From Pseudobacter ginsenosidimutans (lineage in GTDB: Bacteria; Bacteroidota; Bacteroidia; Chitinophagales; Chitinophagaceae): a DNA stretch of 64,000 nt. Positions 33,719 to 42,934 of this stretch are shown piece by piece. The translations under genes and the position numbers were made by a program. Under the pieces are notes generated by a model that was not told the DNA's origin, did not search any database, and saw only the letters and a list, made by a program, of their open reading frames with translations. Where the stretch lies: assembly GCF_007970185.1 (NCBI RefSeq), contig NZ_CP042431.1:4340001-4404000 (forward strand), written 5' to 3'. Numbering within the stretch: position 1 is the stretch's first letter; each line of letters opens with the position of its first letter.

Positions 33719-36700
33719 TCAGGGTGTAATTTGGATGCCGAAAATAATTGATCGCAACGATGGCATAGCGTTGGGACCCGCAACTAATGGATCTGCAAAT
33801 TTATATTTGCTGATGGCATAAGCATTTTGAATTTCACAGTACACAGTTGCCGATGTGAGAATCATCTTTGGTATTTTGTGGACCGGTATCCGGTAACTAA
33901 GTTTCAAAGTACTAAGATTTATATAAGACGCTTTCCCATACATAATACTACTTTGTTTAGCTGTATTGAGCATTTTTACTGCTGAAGAACCACTTCCGAA
34001 AAACTTCACCAGCCAGGGTTCCATCAATTCGAGTGAGTGATTGGAGAACCCGCTCGGGGGAAATCGGCCGGGCATGTTGTTGTCAAATGAATAAAAAGAA
34101 GGATTAAGTAATTGTTGAGACCTTGCTTCTATTACAAGATCGACGCTGAAGTCATTTAGCTTGAAATTATTGATCAGGCTTGCAAACCATTTTGGTTGAC
34201 TGATGCTGATTACTGCGGCGTCATCAGGAAGACTGATATTACCGTCTCCATTCACATCAACATAAATATATTCGTTTGTCCCAGGGTTCATGCCACTAAC
34301 AGCGTAACCCAAAATACCAGATATGGCCTGGCCTTCGCTCGCTGTTTCTCCGAAGTAGGATTTTTTGATATCGGTAAAATACAACAACCTGTTACTTGGA
34401 ATGGTAATCAGGAATCTCGCATTCCAATACTTTCTGCTGCTCTCCATAATCTCGGCCTGCAACTCCAACTCAATCCCGTTATTCCTAACCGATGCTGAAT
34501 GATCAGTAGAAAGAGCTGAGTCGTTTCCCAAGGGCTTACTGGTATGCAACCGATATGAAGTGATATTATGAAAATATGTGCCTGCAACAGACAGCCAATC
34601 CAATACATTCACCTGCACACCTAACTGTGACATCAATGTAGTTTGCTTACTGATATTGGTGGCTCTGTCCGGCGACTCTATTCTGCCGCTACTATCCCTT
34701 CTGTTGACATAACCATAATTCTGCGCCCCATCTGCTGCCACTTTACCAATGGAGAAACGAAGATTGCCTCCCCTGATCATCCTTGGCTTTTCTTTCCCCT
34801 TCTGCGCGAAAAACAAGTCATAGCCCATCGACCAGCTGAACAAAGGTTTTCCGTAGCCATTTATCCTGCTTTTGTCCAGTCTGCCGGAAAGTGAAAAAGC
34901 GTGGCTATTGTTCAGGTTAATATGACTACGGTTATACAATCCTGTTATTTGCTGCCGCCCGCTTCCTTTGCCTGTGCTTCCCTGCTGATTGGTGAAATAA
35001 TTTCTCATTGAGGTATCACTGGGGAATCGGGGCGATTGGAATTCCGACCAATGAACAGACTTAGATTGCAGGGTTATTCCTGTCCGGTTGTTGAACAGAA
35101 AATGGCCTGGAGCGTATCTCTTATGAAAATGTAATTGCGGTTCAATGATAGCAGAATTGTATTCCGTAATGGACTTTTCGAAATAGGCGGAATCGATCAG
35201 GTTAGGTTGCGCGGCGATAGGATACTGGTTCCTTTCATTGAGGATCGTTTGATGGGTGCCTGCGGTCAGTTGGAAATTCAGATTGGGCGATACAATATAT
35301 TCCAGGGAACTGCTCAGTTGCGCAGAAGATGCTTTGGCGATGTATGTGTTCTTGAAAGCGCCATACGGGTTGATGAAAGGCAGGTTGTTCTCTTCAAAAA
35401 CAAGTTGCTTACCACTGAAGGGATAAGGCGCATTCGGGGCCAGCCTGATAAGGGCCATGGGATTGTTGAAGGGAAGCTCATCACGACTGGTGGCTGCATT
35501 GAAACTTATATTCAGTGTAAGTCTTTTATTAGGTGTGAAGATACCCGTTAGATATTGTGTGATCCTTGTCAAAGGGAATTTCACCGGAAGAACGCTTTGC
35601 TGTTCATAATAGCCGATCCCTGCCGAAACCCTTTGAATGGAGTCGCCACCGGAAACGGAGATATACAGGTTTTGCGATTGACCGGTATTGCCCAGTATTT
35701 CTTCGCTCCAGTTTATATTCCTGTAGGGGTCCCAGAGTTTAAGCTCCGGCGCTTTGAAACTGTCTGTAAGCGGACCGCCATTGGCCAGGTAAGTTTCACG
35801 CAGCCACCTGTATTGTTCGATGTTCAGCATGTTGGGGTTCTTCGAGGTTCTGTGCCGGCCCATTGCATATTTGAAAGTCACCTGCGGATCTTCAGCACCA
35901 TTGGCGATCCGGGTATTGATCAGTATGGCTCCGTTGGCGGCCCTCGGCCCATAAGCAGCGATGGCAGCGGCATCCCGCAGTACAATGATCTCTGCAATAT
36001 CTTCGATATTGAACAGGCTGAGCATGTTTGGACCATTGCCTTCATGGATCAGTGTGGGGTCACCTGCTGCTGAAGTGTTGCGCCCGATTGGTAATACACC
36101 GGCAGGCAAGGGAATGCCATTGAGCAGCACAAGCGGATCATTCTTGCTCAGGTTGCTTTTGCCTGGTTCATTGCTCATGCGAACGTCTCCATGGAAACGT
36201 ATATCCGGTGTACTGTTGGGGAACCCGCTTGAGTTGGAAACCTGCAGTCCTGGCATTAATCCCTTTATGCCCTGTAATACATTGTAAGTCCTCGGAAGCT
36301 GTGTGCCCTTGACCGCTCGCCAGTCGCCCGGCTTATTATTGTAAGTGGACCGGGCAGATGCTTTGTTGCTGATACTGTTCATCACTGTGTATTCGCGGGT
36401 CAAAACAATGGTGCGGTGTTCTGATGAAGCGGGCGTGAAGAATTTCGGACTGTATCCTACACAGCTAACCATGAACTTTGTTGATTTCCCTACTGACCTG
36501 AGTGAGAACAATCCATCGTTCCTCGTAATGATCACTGTTTTGGTTGTAAGGTTTTGAACAGAGGCACCTGGAAGTGGCTCTCCTGATTCCGTCACAACTC
36601 TTCCTTCTAAGATAATTGTTCCCGGCTTGCGTCTGATCCTGCTGAACTGCATATAGATTGGCGGCATAAATTCCACTTCCAGACTGAATCTTCCGCAAAC

Positions 36701-36946
36701 TTTCCTGATGGCGTAACCGATACTGATTTTATCGGTTTCAAAATAAAGTGTGTCGTCAGGAACCCTTGGGTAAATGGGATCGAAATTCGTTTGGGCGCGG
36801 ATCCGATCCATCAATTCTTCAAAGCGGATCTGCTTTTTTACATTGATCATTTGAGAGGTATCCGGCCATGTATTAGTCTGGGCAAACGCTCCCGTATATA
36901 CGAAAAGAAGCATTAACAGGGATGAACCCTGTGTCAATAAATTCAT
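33719..36946 (-). CDS. SusC/RagA-type TonB receptor with STN domain, no SusD partner
   Basis: A 1075-residue receptor. After the signal peptide (LLMLLFVYTGAFAQ) comes an STN domain (KKQIRFEELMDRIRAQTNF...ISIGYAIRKVCGRFSLEVEF), a carboxypeptidase-regulatory-like domain (LEGRVVTESGEPLPGASVQNL), the plug (NIEDIAEIIVLRDAAAIAAYGPRAANGAILINT) and the barrel. The chain ends GIQITP rather than with the aromatic residue typical of beta-barrel C-termini, a possible sign of altered assembly. The usual SusD gene is missing: the next gene downstream is a small convergent one. The STN domain and the upstream sigma and FecR genes place it in a cell-surface-signalling circuit. Several family motifs are divergent from those of the other receptors in the window, so the substrate may not be a glycan. 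Confidence 0.92.
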   Translation of the reverse strand: MNLLTQGSSLLMLLFVYTGAFAQTNTWPDTSQMINVKKQIRFEELMDRIRAQTNFDPIYPRVPDDTLYFETDKISIGYAIRKVCGRFSLEVEFMPPIYMQFSRIRRKPGTIILEGRVVTESGEPLPGASVQNLTTKTVIITRNDGLFSLRSVGKSTKFMVSCVGYSPKFFTPASSEHRTIVLTREYTVMNSISNKASARSTYNNKPGDWRAVKGTQLPRTYNVLQGIKGLMPGLQVSNSSGFPNSTPDIRFHGDVRMSNEPGKSNLSKNDPLVLLNGIPLPAGVLPIGRNTSAAGDPTLIHEGNGPNMLSLFNIEDIAEIIVLRDAAAIAAYGPRAANGAILINTRIANGAEDPQVTFKYAMGRHRTSKNPNMLNIEQYRWLRETYLANGGPLTDSFKAPELKLWDPYRNINWSEEILGNTGQSQNLYISVSGGDSIQRVSAGIGYYEQQSVLPVKFPLTRITQYLTGIFTPNKRLTLNISFNAATSRDELPFNNPMALIRLAPNAPYPFSGKQLVFEENNLPFINPYGAFKNTYIAKASSAQLSSSLEYIVSPNLNFQLTAGTHQTILNERNQYPIAAQPNLIDSAYFEKSITEYNSAIIEPQLHFHKRYAPGHFLFNNRTGITLQSKSVHWSEFQSPRFPSDTSMRNYFTNQQGSTGKGSGRQQITGLYNRSHINLNNSHAFSLSGRLDKSRINGYGKPLFSWSMGYDLFFAQKGKEKPRMIRGGNLRFSIGKVAADGAQNYGYVNRRDSSGRIESPDRATNISKQTTLMSQLGVQVNVLDWLSVAGTYFHNITSYRLHTSKPLGNDSALSTDHSASVRNNGIELELQAEIMESSRKYWNARFLITIPSNRLLYFTDIKKSYFGETASEGQAISGILGYAVSGMNPGTNEYIYVDVNGDGNISLPDDAAVISISQPKWFASLINNFKLNDFSVDLVIEARSQQLLNPSFYSFDNNMPGRFPPSGFSNHSLELMEPWLVKFFGSGSSAVKMLNTAKQSSIMYGKASYINLSTLKLSYRIPVHKIPKMILTSATVYCEIQNAYAISKYKFADPLVAGPNAMPSLRSIIFGIQITP

Positions 36947-37219
36947 GTCAGTTAAGTTGATGAATTAAATCTGATTTTTCAATGTTCGACCTGGTTTCTG
37001 GAAAGAAGCCACTGGCCTGCCAGCTGCAAAGGCAACTGACAGGATCATAGTGATAAGCGACTAAGGTTTAATAATGGCACAATAATGTGCTTTGAAAAGT
37101 CACCTTTCAAGGATAAAGTCAGCTTAATTACATCATTAGAACCGAGTAGGGGACACAGATAGGTTATCTGTCATACCGCCTTAACCTGTACAGTTCGGGG
37201 ATGTTTTAGAGGATAGGTT

Positions 37220-38365
37220 TTATGGTTGCTGGGAATATCTTATATGATAACCGTCTTCCTTTTTGACGAAATCAAATGCACCCGGTCCTTTCAGCAGGTT
37301 CAGCACGGAGTCTGCGGGCATCTTCCGGCTGATCCTCCCAATGGTAAGGGACTCGTTTGTGATATTGTCGTCGTAGATGATCTTAATATCGTACCACCGC
37401 TCGATCTTCCTGAACAGGTCTGTTAACAGTATCTTGGTTTTCCGGTTGGAGAAATAATCACCACGCCAGGCGCTGGCGTTCCCAAGATCGGGCAGACCAA
37501 CCCGACGAATAAAATGCTTGACAGGATCGATAACCACCTGTTGACTGTCTTTTAACATCATTTGGGTTTTTCCGGAAGAGATTCGCAATCCGCCTGAATA
37601 AAGGGTGGTAGTAATCAGCGGATCATTTTCATAACCACTGATCAGGAATGATGTGCCTAATACTTCATGCACGGTATTGCGTACACGAACCTGGAATGCC
37701 AGATCGGGATTAGACCGTACATCAAAGAACCCTTCACCTTTCAATTCGACATTCCTGTTCCGAATGTCATACATTGGAGAGAAAGTTAATTCCGACTTAT
37801 TGTTGAGGGTGACCAGGCTACTATCGCTCAATGATATCCTGTAGGTTTTTCCTGCAGGAGTAATCACCCTATATGTACCGGTATCTGCATTTATGTTCTT
37901 TCTTTTCCGGAAACATATCTGTCCGCTGTCTAAACAAATACTGAAGTTCCCATGGTCGAAGGAAGAGAATGACTTCCGGACATCCAGTTCCATTGCGCTT
38001 TGATCCGGAAGTATCAGAATGATGGCTTTTTCACTGATGGCTGTCGGCGTTTGCTTGTACCAGTTATGCAAAAGATACCATCCAATGAAAGAGCAGAACA
38101 ATATGATCGCTGCAGCAGTACTCCATTTCTTCCAATGAAAAGGATATACTTTTCTATAGCGCTTCCGGAATTCCTTCCAGGGTAATACTTCTATTTCAGA
38201 GAACCGTTTCACCCTGTCTGAAGCCAGGGACTCCAGGCGTCGCTGGATATGGTCCTGCATTCTCCAGTTATCCCATTCCTGCTCTTCCTCAGGTGTAAGA
38301 GGAATATCAGACAGGATCTTAATGGAGATCTCCTGTAAGTTTTCAAGATTGTTTGCCATGTTCAT
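37220..38365 (-). CDS. FecR-family anti-sigma factor
   Basis: A 381-residue single-pass regulator. The cytoplasmic N-terminus (LSDIPLTPEEEQEWDNWRMQ) precedes a membrane helix (AAAIILFCSFIGWYLLHNW, near residue 85). Then come the FecR domain (TYRVITPAGKTYRISLSDSSLVTLNNKSELTF and NVELKGEGFFDVRSN) and a C-terminal DUF4974 domain (TDLFRKIERWYDIKIIYDD) that should meet the receptor's STN domain. Its start overlaps the end of the sigma gene by 23 bases, a sign of tight coupling. It controls the SusC receptor encoded 273 bases downstream. Confidence 0.94.
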   Translation of the reverse strand: MNMANNLENLQEISIKILSDIPLTPEEEQEWDNWRMQDHIQRRLESLASDRVKRFSEIEVLPWKEFRKRYRKVYPFHWKKWSTAAAIILFCSFIGWYLLHNWYKQTPTAISEKAIILILPDQSAMELDVRKSFSSFDHGNFSICLDSGQICFRKRKNINADTGTYRVITPAGKTYRISLSDSSLVTLNNKSELTFSPMYDIRNRNVELKGEGFFDVRSNPDLAFQVRVRNTVHEVLGTSFLISGYENDPLITTTLYSGGLRISSGKTQMMLKDSQQVVIDPVKHFIRRVGLPDLGNASAWRGDYFSNRKTKILLTDLFRKIERWYDIKIIYDDNITNESLTIGRISRKMPADSVLNLLKGPGAFDFVKKEDGYHIRYSQQP

Positions 38366-39056
38366 TTACCCTGCTTGTTGTGGCTATACTTATAAAAGGG
38401 AAAACTGGCAGCTTTGTGACAGATTTTGAAGAGTTTTTTTGGGGTTCCGGAGGCAAAGTGGCAAACATGATCATTGTGTAATAGAGGAACAGATCTTTCA
38501 ATAGTTTCTTTGAAGGATGTTCATTAATTCTTTCACCCACCATTTTCTTACCTCTCTCGAAGTGCTTGCGGACGGTTGCTTCTTTGAGGCCCGTCAATGC
38601 GGCTATCTCCTTATGTCTTAGTTTTTCATAAATGCTGAGCTTCACCACACGCTTATATTTCGGAGGAAGATTCTCCACTATTTTGCGGAGTTCATTCTTT
38701 AACTGGTTATATTCCTCTGCTGTGAAAAATCTGCGGCCGGAATAGTCCTTTTGGGGATGATGTGAATGATGCTCGTTGTTAAAACTTTCGATCTTCACAT
38801 CCGGCGCTGCCTGGGCTTTCCTGATGGCAATCTTAAGCCAGTACCTGCTTGCATCAGCAACGGTTGGGAACTGTTTCCCTTTTGAACACATAATATAAAT
38901 AGTATCGAAAGTTTCGGCGGCAATCTGGTTGGCCATTCCCAGATCACAGTAGCCCAGCAGCTCTAATACAACTATTCTGAATTTACGATCATAAAGCTCC
39001 GCCATCAGCTTGTTTGAGGGGTCAAACCAGCGGTCATACATTGAGTCTAATAACAT
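38343..39056 (-). CDS. ECF sigma factor paired with FecR
   Basis: A 237-residue sigma factor. Region 4 is clear (ELRKIVENLPPKYKRVVKLSIYEKLRHKEIAALTGLKEATVRKHFERGKKMV). Region 2 (ELYDRKFRIVVLELLGYCDLGMANQIAAETFDTIYI) is divergent but in place. The C-terminus extends about 50 residues beyond region 4 with a hydrophobic patch (LFLYYTMIMFATLPPEP). The gene overlaps fecR by 23 bases, and together with the SusC receptor forms a three-gene signalling unit. Confidence 0.88.
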   Translation of the reverse strand: MLLDSMYDRWFDPSNKLMAELYDRKFRIVVLELLGYCDLGMANQIAAETFDTIYIMCSKGKQFPTVADASRYWLKIAIRKAQAAPDVKIESFNNEHHSHHPQKDYSGRRFFTAEEYNQLKNELRKIVENLPPKYKRVVKLSIYEKLRHKEIAALTGLKEATVRKHFERGKKMVGERINEHPSKKLLKDLFLYYTMIMFATLPPEPQKNSSKSVTKLPVFPFISIATTSRVNEHGKQS

Positions 39057-39466
39057 TTTTTAAAGTTGTAGGTTTTGTAAAATCCACTACAACCAAGCAG
39101 GTAAAGATCAGGTGCAAAGAGATGATGATATTATGTGTAGTAGGAGGCATACCGGGTGATTGATGCAGGTACTACTACAGGGGGAAAAGACAGGAACCCG
39201 GTGTGATCGGTTTGGTTGTTGAAACGCATAAATTATTATAACTAGTTTAAGTAAATTACATCTAAATAAAACCCCCGAATGCAAAAAATATCCCCTGTTT
39301 TGAAGAACATTTTATGAACGTCTTTTGCACATCCGATTTTTTTGCTGTCACACTTCAATTTATGATAATATAAAATATTGATCCATGCAGCCTTGATGCG
39401 CATGAAATTTGTTGTAGAGTTTTTACTTCATTAATCCGCTTCGTAAATATTCCGTAATTTTTACTT
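39057..39466. other. Divergent intergenic region, sigma gene / exonuclease III gene
   Basis: About 410 AT-rich bases with no credible gene. It must contain promoters in both directions. A TAATTTTTAC stretch just before the exonuclease start resembles a degenerate -7 box, but I found no paired -33 element that I trust. No RNA structure recognised. Confidence 0.5.
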
Positions 39467-40252
39467 ATGAAGATCGCTACCTACAATGTGAATGGCGTTA
39501 ATGGCCGGCTTCCGGTGTTGCTACGCTGGTTGAAAGAATCTGCTCCGGATATCGCCTGCCTACAGGAATTGAAAGCCCCGCAGGAAAAATTTCCGCTGCA
39601 GGCCATCGAAGACCTGGGATACCAGGCCATCTGGCACGGACAAAAAAGCTGGAATGGTGTAGCCATCCTCAGCAAAGTGGGCGAGCCCGTTGAAGTAAGA
39701 AGAGCATTGCCCGGAGATCCGGAAGACCTGCATAGCCGTTATATCGAAGCGAACATAAATGACCTTCGCATCGGATGCCTCTATCTTCCCAATGGAAATC
39801 CGGCTCCCGGCCCTAAATTCGATTACAAGCTGGCCTGGTTCAAACGGCTCACAGCGCATGCAAAGAAATTACTCGCAGAAGATATTCCTGTGATACTGGC
39901 AGGTGATTACAATGTGATCCCTACTGAAATGGATGTGTATAAACCCGAAAGCTGGACAAAAGATGCGCTCTTCTTTCCTGAATCGAGAGAAGCATACGCC
40001 AAACTGGTGAAGCAAGGCTGGACGGATGCCCTGCGCAAAATGCATCCGGAAGAAAAGATCTATACTTTCTGGGATTATTTCAGGAATGCCTGGGGACGCA
40101 ACGCAGGTTTGCGCATCGACCACTTTCTCCTAAGCAATCATTTCGATAAAAAGTTGCTCGCTGCAGATGTAGACAGGCAGGTGCGCGGATGGGAGAAAAC
40201 CAGCGATCATGCACCTGTATGGATCGAGATCAAACATGCTGTAAAGAAGTGA
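39467..40252 (+). CDS. xth: Exodeoxyribonuclease III
   Basis: A 261-residue AP endonuclease/3'-5' exonuclease of the ExoIII family, which repairs abasic sites and 3'-blocked ends. Motifs are the N-terminal MKIATYNVNGVNGRL (Asn 7), metal-binding Glu 34 in CLQELKAP, GDYNVIPTEMD (Asp/Asn pair), LRIDHFLLS, and the catalytic SDHAPVWIEI at the C-terminus. Its length is normal. The last 23 bases overlap the convergent SRPBCC gene. Confidence 0.95.
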   Translation: MKIATYNVNGVNGRLPVLLRWLKESAPDIACLQELKAPQEKFPLQAIEDLGYQAIWHGQKSWNGVAILSKVGEPVEVRRALPGDPEDLHSRYIEANINDLRIGCLYLPNGNPAPGPKFDYKLAWFKRLTAHAKKLLAEDIPVILAGDYNVIPTEMDVYKPESWTKDALFFPESREAYAKLVKQGWTDALRKMHPEEKIYTFWDYFRNAWGRNAGLRIDHFLLSNHFDKKLLAADVDRQVRGWEKTSDHAPVWIEIKHAVKK

Positions 40253-40697
40253 AGCCGATGAAATAATCGAGGATATGGTCCCAGCCTTTTTCGGAATTCA
40301 TTGCTGATAGATATTCCTCCCAGCCTTCACCGTGCCGGTTGAAATGAAGATGTTTCAATTCCAGTTCCGTTCCGGCATCTGAGTCCCTGAAATGAACATG
40401 CACATCACTGGCCTGATCAGGATCGGGCACCGGGATTCTTTTGGGACTGATCTGCCATTTGAATGCGATGAAGCTGTTGATCTCGAATGTTGTGATTCTT
40501 CCCCAGTCGCAACGGAATCCATATGGTCCTGTTTCCGTACAAAGACCATCCTGTTTGGGATCTATACGGATCTCCACCAGTTTTTGCTGTGACCAGGTAT
40601 ACTCTTTTGGCCACCAGTTGTTCACCCGGTTCACGAACAGGTCAAATGCCAGTTTCCTGGGCATCGCCACCTGTATTTTTTTGATGATCGTTTCCAT
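40230..40697 (-). CDS. SRPBCC/AHSA1-family protein
   Basis: A 155-residue soluble protein of the START/Bet v1-like SRPBCC fold: IIKKIQVAMPRKLAFDLFVNRVNNWWPKEYTW at the start, a central EINSFIAFKWQISP, the AHSA1-type TELELKHLHFNRHGEGWEEYLSAMNSEKGWDHILDYF at the end. These proteins bind hydrophobic ligands or act as Hsp90-like co-factors; the ligand cannot be named. Its 3' end overlaps the exonuclease III gene on the opposite strand by 23 bases. Confidence 0.9.
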   Translation of the reverse strand: METIIKKIQVAMPRKLAFDLFVNRVNNWWPKEYTWSQQKLVEIRIDPKQDGLCTETGPYGFRCDWGRITTFEINSFIAFKWQISPKRIPVPDPDQASDVHVHFRDSDAGTELELKHLHFNRHGEGWEEYLSAMNSEKGWDHILDYFIGFTSLQHV

Positions 40698-40798
40698 GCA
40701 GGAAGGTTTATTACCGGATCACTTCATAAATCATACCATCGGCCGCTACTGACCGGCAAACTGAAAAGTTCATTACATTTGGTACAAACTATTCAATC

Positions 40799-41647
40799 AT
40801 GATTGCATTCATAGGGATGGGACTATTGGGTTCCAACTTCACAAAAGCATTGCTGAAGAAAGGAGAATCGGTTCAGGTATGGAACAGAACGGCAGAAAAA
40901 GCAAAGGCGCTGGAAGCATCCGGTGCAAAAGCATTCGGTTCAATAGTGGATGCAGTCCGCGGTGCGCAACGCGTGCATGTAACTTTATCAGACGATGGTG
41001 TAGTGGATGAAGTTTTGCTGCAGGCTGCCCCCGGATTTTCACCAGGCACCGTTATCATCGATCATACCACCACATCTGTAGAAGGTGCTGTTAGACGCAC
41101 GCAGGAATGGGCTGCTAAAAATATTACGTATGTGCATGTGCCTGTATTCATGGGGCCTGCCAATGCACTCGAAGGATCTGGCGTGATGCTGATCTCCGGC
41201 GATCAGGCCATTGCTCAGAAAATATTGCCCTGGCTGGAAACCATGACGGGCAAAGTGATCAATCTTGGCGACCGAATCGGAAAGGCCGCAGGTGTGAAGT
41301 TGCTCGGAAATATGTTCCTGATCACACTTACAGGTGGTTTCTCAGACATGCTGGCCACCGCCAAAGCCATGGACCTGCCCGCTTCCGTGATCACCGATCT
41401 TTTCAATGAATGGAATCCTGGTGCAGCAGCTCCCGCACGACTCAAAAGGATCCTCGCTGCAGATTATGATAATCCCAGCTGGGAATTGCAGATGGCGCGC
41501 AAAGATGCACGCCTGATGATGGAAGAAGCCGCCAGGGGAGGTAAAACACTCACCGTGATCCCGGCTGTGGCAAGGGAAATGGACAAATGGATCGAGAATG
41601 GTTACAGGAATAAAGACTGGTCTGTGATCGCGAAAGATAACCTGTGA
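40799..41647 (+). CDS. NAD(P)-dependent beta-hydroxyacid dehydrogenase (HIBADH family)
   Basis: A 282-residue oxidoreductase of the 3-hydroxyisobutyrate dehydrogenase family. The N-terminal Rossmann motif is IAFIGMGLLGSNFTKALLKKGE with VWNRTAEKAKAL. The substrate loop is VHVPVFMGPANALEGSGVMLISG in place of the usual DAPVSGG, and the catalytic Lys lies in GKAAGVKLLGNMF. The substrate is unknown; the changed substrate loop argues against strict hydroxyisobutyrate activity and is closer to imine-reductase or glyoxylate-reductase-like members. It is a single gene with its own terminator. Confidence 0.9.
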   Translation: MIAFIGMGLLGSNFTKALLKKGESVQVWNRTAEKAKALEASGAKAFGSIVDAVRGAQRVHVTLSDDGVVDEVLLQAAPGFSPGTVIIDHTTTSVEGAVRRTQEWAAKNITYVHVPVFMGPANALEGSGVMLISGDQAIAQKILPWLETMTGKVINLGDRIGKAAGVKLLGNMFLITLTGGFSDMLATAKAMDLPASVITDLFNEWNPGAAAPARLKRILAADYDNPSWELQMARKDARLMMEEAARGGKTLTVIPAVAREMDKWIENGYRNKDWSVIAKDNL

Positions 41648-41667
41648 TAATTTATTTCGCATAGATG

Positions 41668-41701
41668 GCCCCGTCAGTCTGTGCTGACGGGGCTATTTTT
41701 T
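41668..41701. terminator. Bidirectional terminator
   Basis: GCCCCGTCAG, 6-base loop, CTGACGGGGC, then a T-run. It sits between the dehydrogenase gene and the convergent DsbA-like gene and can serve the plus strand strongly. Confidence 0.9.
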
Positions 41702-41708
41702 ATTGGCC

Positions 41709-42224
41709 TCACTTTAGCAGTTCTGCCAGTGATTCATAAGTTTCATCATAACTATCCACTTTTTTCCCATTGAGGAAGAAAGTAGGTGTTCCGTTCACGC
41801 CGCTGCGCAATCCGCTTTCGAAATCATCTTCCACCCTTTGGTATAATTCCTTATCACGGATATCATGTGCAAACTGTTTTTCATTCAGTTTCAGTTTGGC
41901 GGCAAATCCCAGGATACTATCGGGATCGAGTGTTCGCTGATGCTCAAAGATGATATCATGCATCTCCCAGAATTTGTCCTGCCTTCCCGCCGCTTCAGCA
42001 GCCATGGCCGCCATCATGGCCATGGGATGTGATTCCTGGAGGGGGAAATTGCGGAACACGAATTGAAGTCTTCCTTTGAACTCTTTCAGTAATTTTTTGA
42101 TGAAGGGATGGGCGATACCGCAATGCGGACATTGGTAGTCGCCATATTCAACCAGTACCAGCTCCGCATGTGCGTCTCCGGTACGATGGTCGTTTTCCGA
42201 AACGGGGACCCTGAGTGTAGCCAT
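41709..42224 (-). CDS. DsbA-family thiol oxidoreductase (CPHC), cytoplasmic
   Basis: A 171-residue protein with a thioredoxin fold: VLVEYGDYQCPHCGIAHPFIKK carries the redox motif CPHC, the typical DsbA pair. A helical insertion (QDKFWEMHDIIFEHQRTLDPDSILGFAAKL) and the cis-Pro block GVNGTPTFFLNGKKV follow. I start it at the ATG 42224 (MATLRVPV), 5 bases after the peroxiredoxin stop, as the longer frame overlaps that gene and has no signal peptide. With no export signal it should act in the cytoplasm, possibly as the reductant or resolving partner for the one-Cys peroxiredoxin encoded just before it. Confidence 0.92.
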   Translation of the reverse strand: MATLRVPVSENDHRTGDAHAELVLVEYGDYQCPHCGIAHPFIKKLLKEFKGRLQFVFRNFPLQESHPMAMMAAMAAEAAGRQDKFWEMHDIIFEHQRTLDPDSILGFAAKLKLNEKQFAHDIRDKELYQRVEDDFESGLRSGVNGTPTFFLNGKKVDSYDETYESLAELLK

Positions 42225-42229
42225 AGCGT

Positions 42230-42700
42230 TTATTTTTTTTGATTGTCCATTGCTTCCAGTGCATCCAGTATGCCATCGGCTCCCGGGTTGATGCCGTCCG
42301 GCGAGAGATGGCTCCACTGAATGATGCCGCTCTCGTCTATTACGAACAGGGCCCGCCGGCTTTCACCGGTTTCTTCATTATAGGCCCCGTACAGGCGGCT
42401 GACTGCTCCCTTGGGCTCAAAATCCGCCAGCAGCGGGAAATGGATCTTCCTGTTCTCCCCAAAGGCGAGATGGCTCCATTTACTGTCTACCGAAATACCC
42501 AATACTTCTGCATTGTATTTGTGGAACAGGCGAAGGGTTTCGTTGTAAAGACTCATCTGATCGCTGCAAACAGGGCTCCAGTCTGCAGGATAGAATGCAA
42601 GGATCAGTTTCTTTCCTTTGAAATCACTCAGCTTCAATTGCTGATCAGGCGTAGTGTACAGTTCAAACGCCGGAGCGGGCGTATTCTTCTGGAGGATCAT
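42230..42700 (-). CDS. Peroxiredoxin (AhpC/TSA, one-Cys type)
   Basis: A 156-residue thiol peroxidase that reduces H2O2 and organic peroxides. The family start LSDFKGKKLILAFYPADWSPVCSDQ holds the peroxidatic Cys (about residue 45) in the AhpE-like form. Later blocks are EVLGISVDSKWSHLAFGENRKIHFPLLAD and GESRRALFVIDESGII. It is the only Cys in the chain, so the enzyme lacks a resolving Cys and must be recycled by an outside thiol. The DsbA-like gene directly downstream (5-base gap) is an obvious candidate. It diverges from the heme-oxygenase-like gene at 42935. Confidence 0.92.
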   Translation of the reverse strand: MILQKNTPAPAFELYTTPDQQLKLSDFKGKKLILAFYPADWSPVCSDQMSLYNETLRLFHKYNAEVLGISVDSKWSHLAFGENRKIHFPLLADFEPKGAVSRLYGAYNEETGESRRALFVIDESGIIQWSHLSPDGINPGADGILDALEAMDNQKK

Positions 42701-42934
42701 AAAAATGAAAAGTATTAAATCGATGAATGAATGCGGTCGATTTCTCCGGATGAGGGATGAAGGGGATGGTCATACAATTTAACGAAAGTTCCTGAACGGT
42801 GGACAGGCTCTCGAAAAACTTCAGGTGGTTCGGGAGAGAAAACCCGGCAGTTTGACGATCATTCCAGCCGCATCACTACGTATCGACATTTGCATGAGAT
42901 ACGCTTGCTTTAGTTTAGGTGGCAAAAATCAAAA

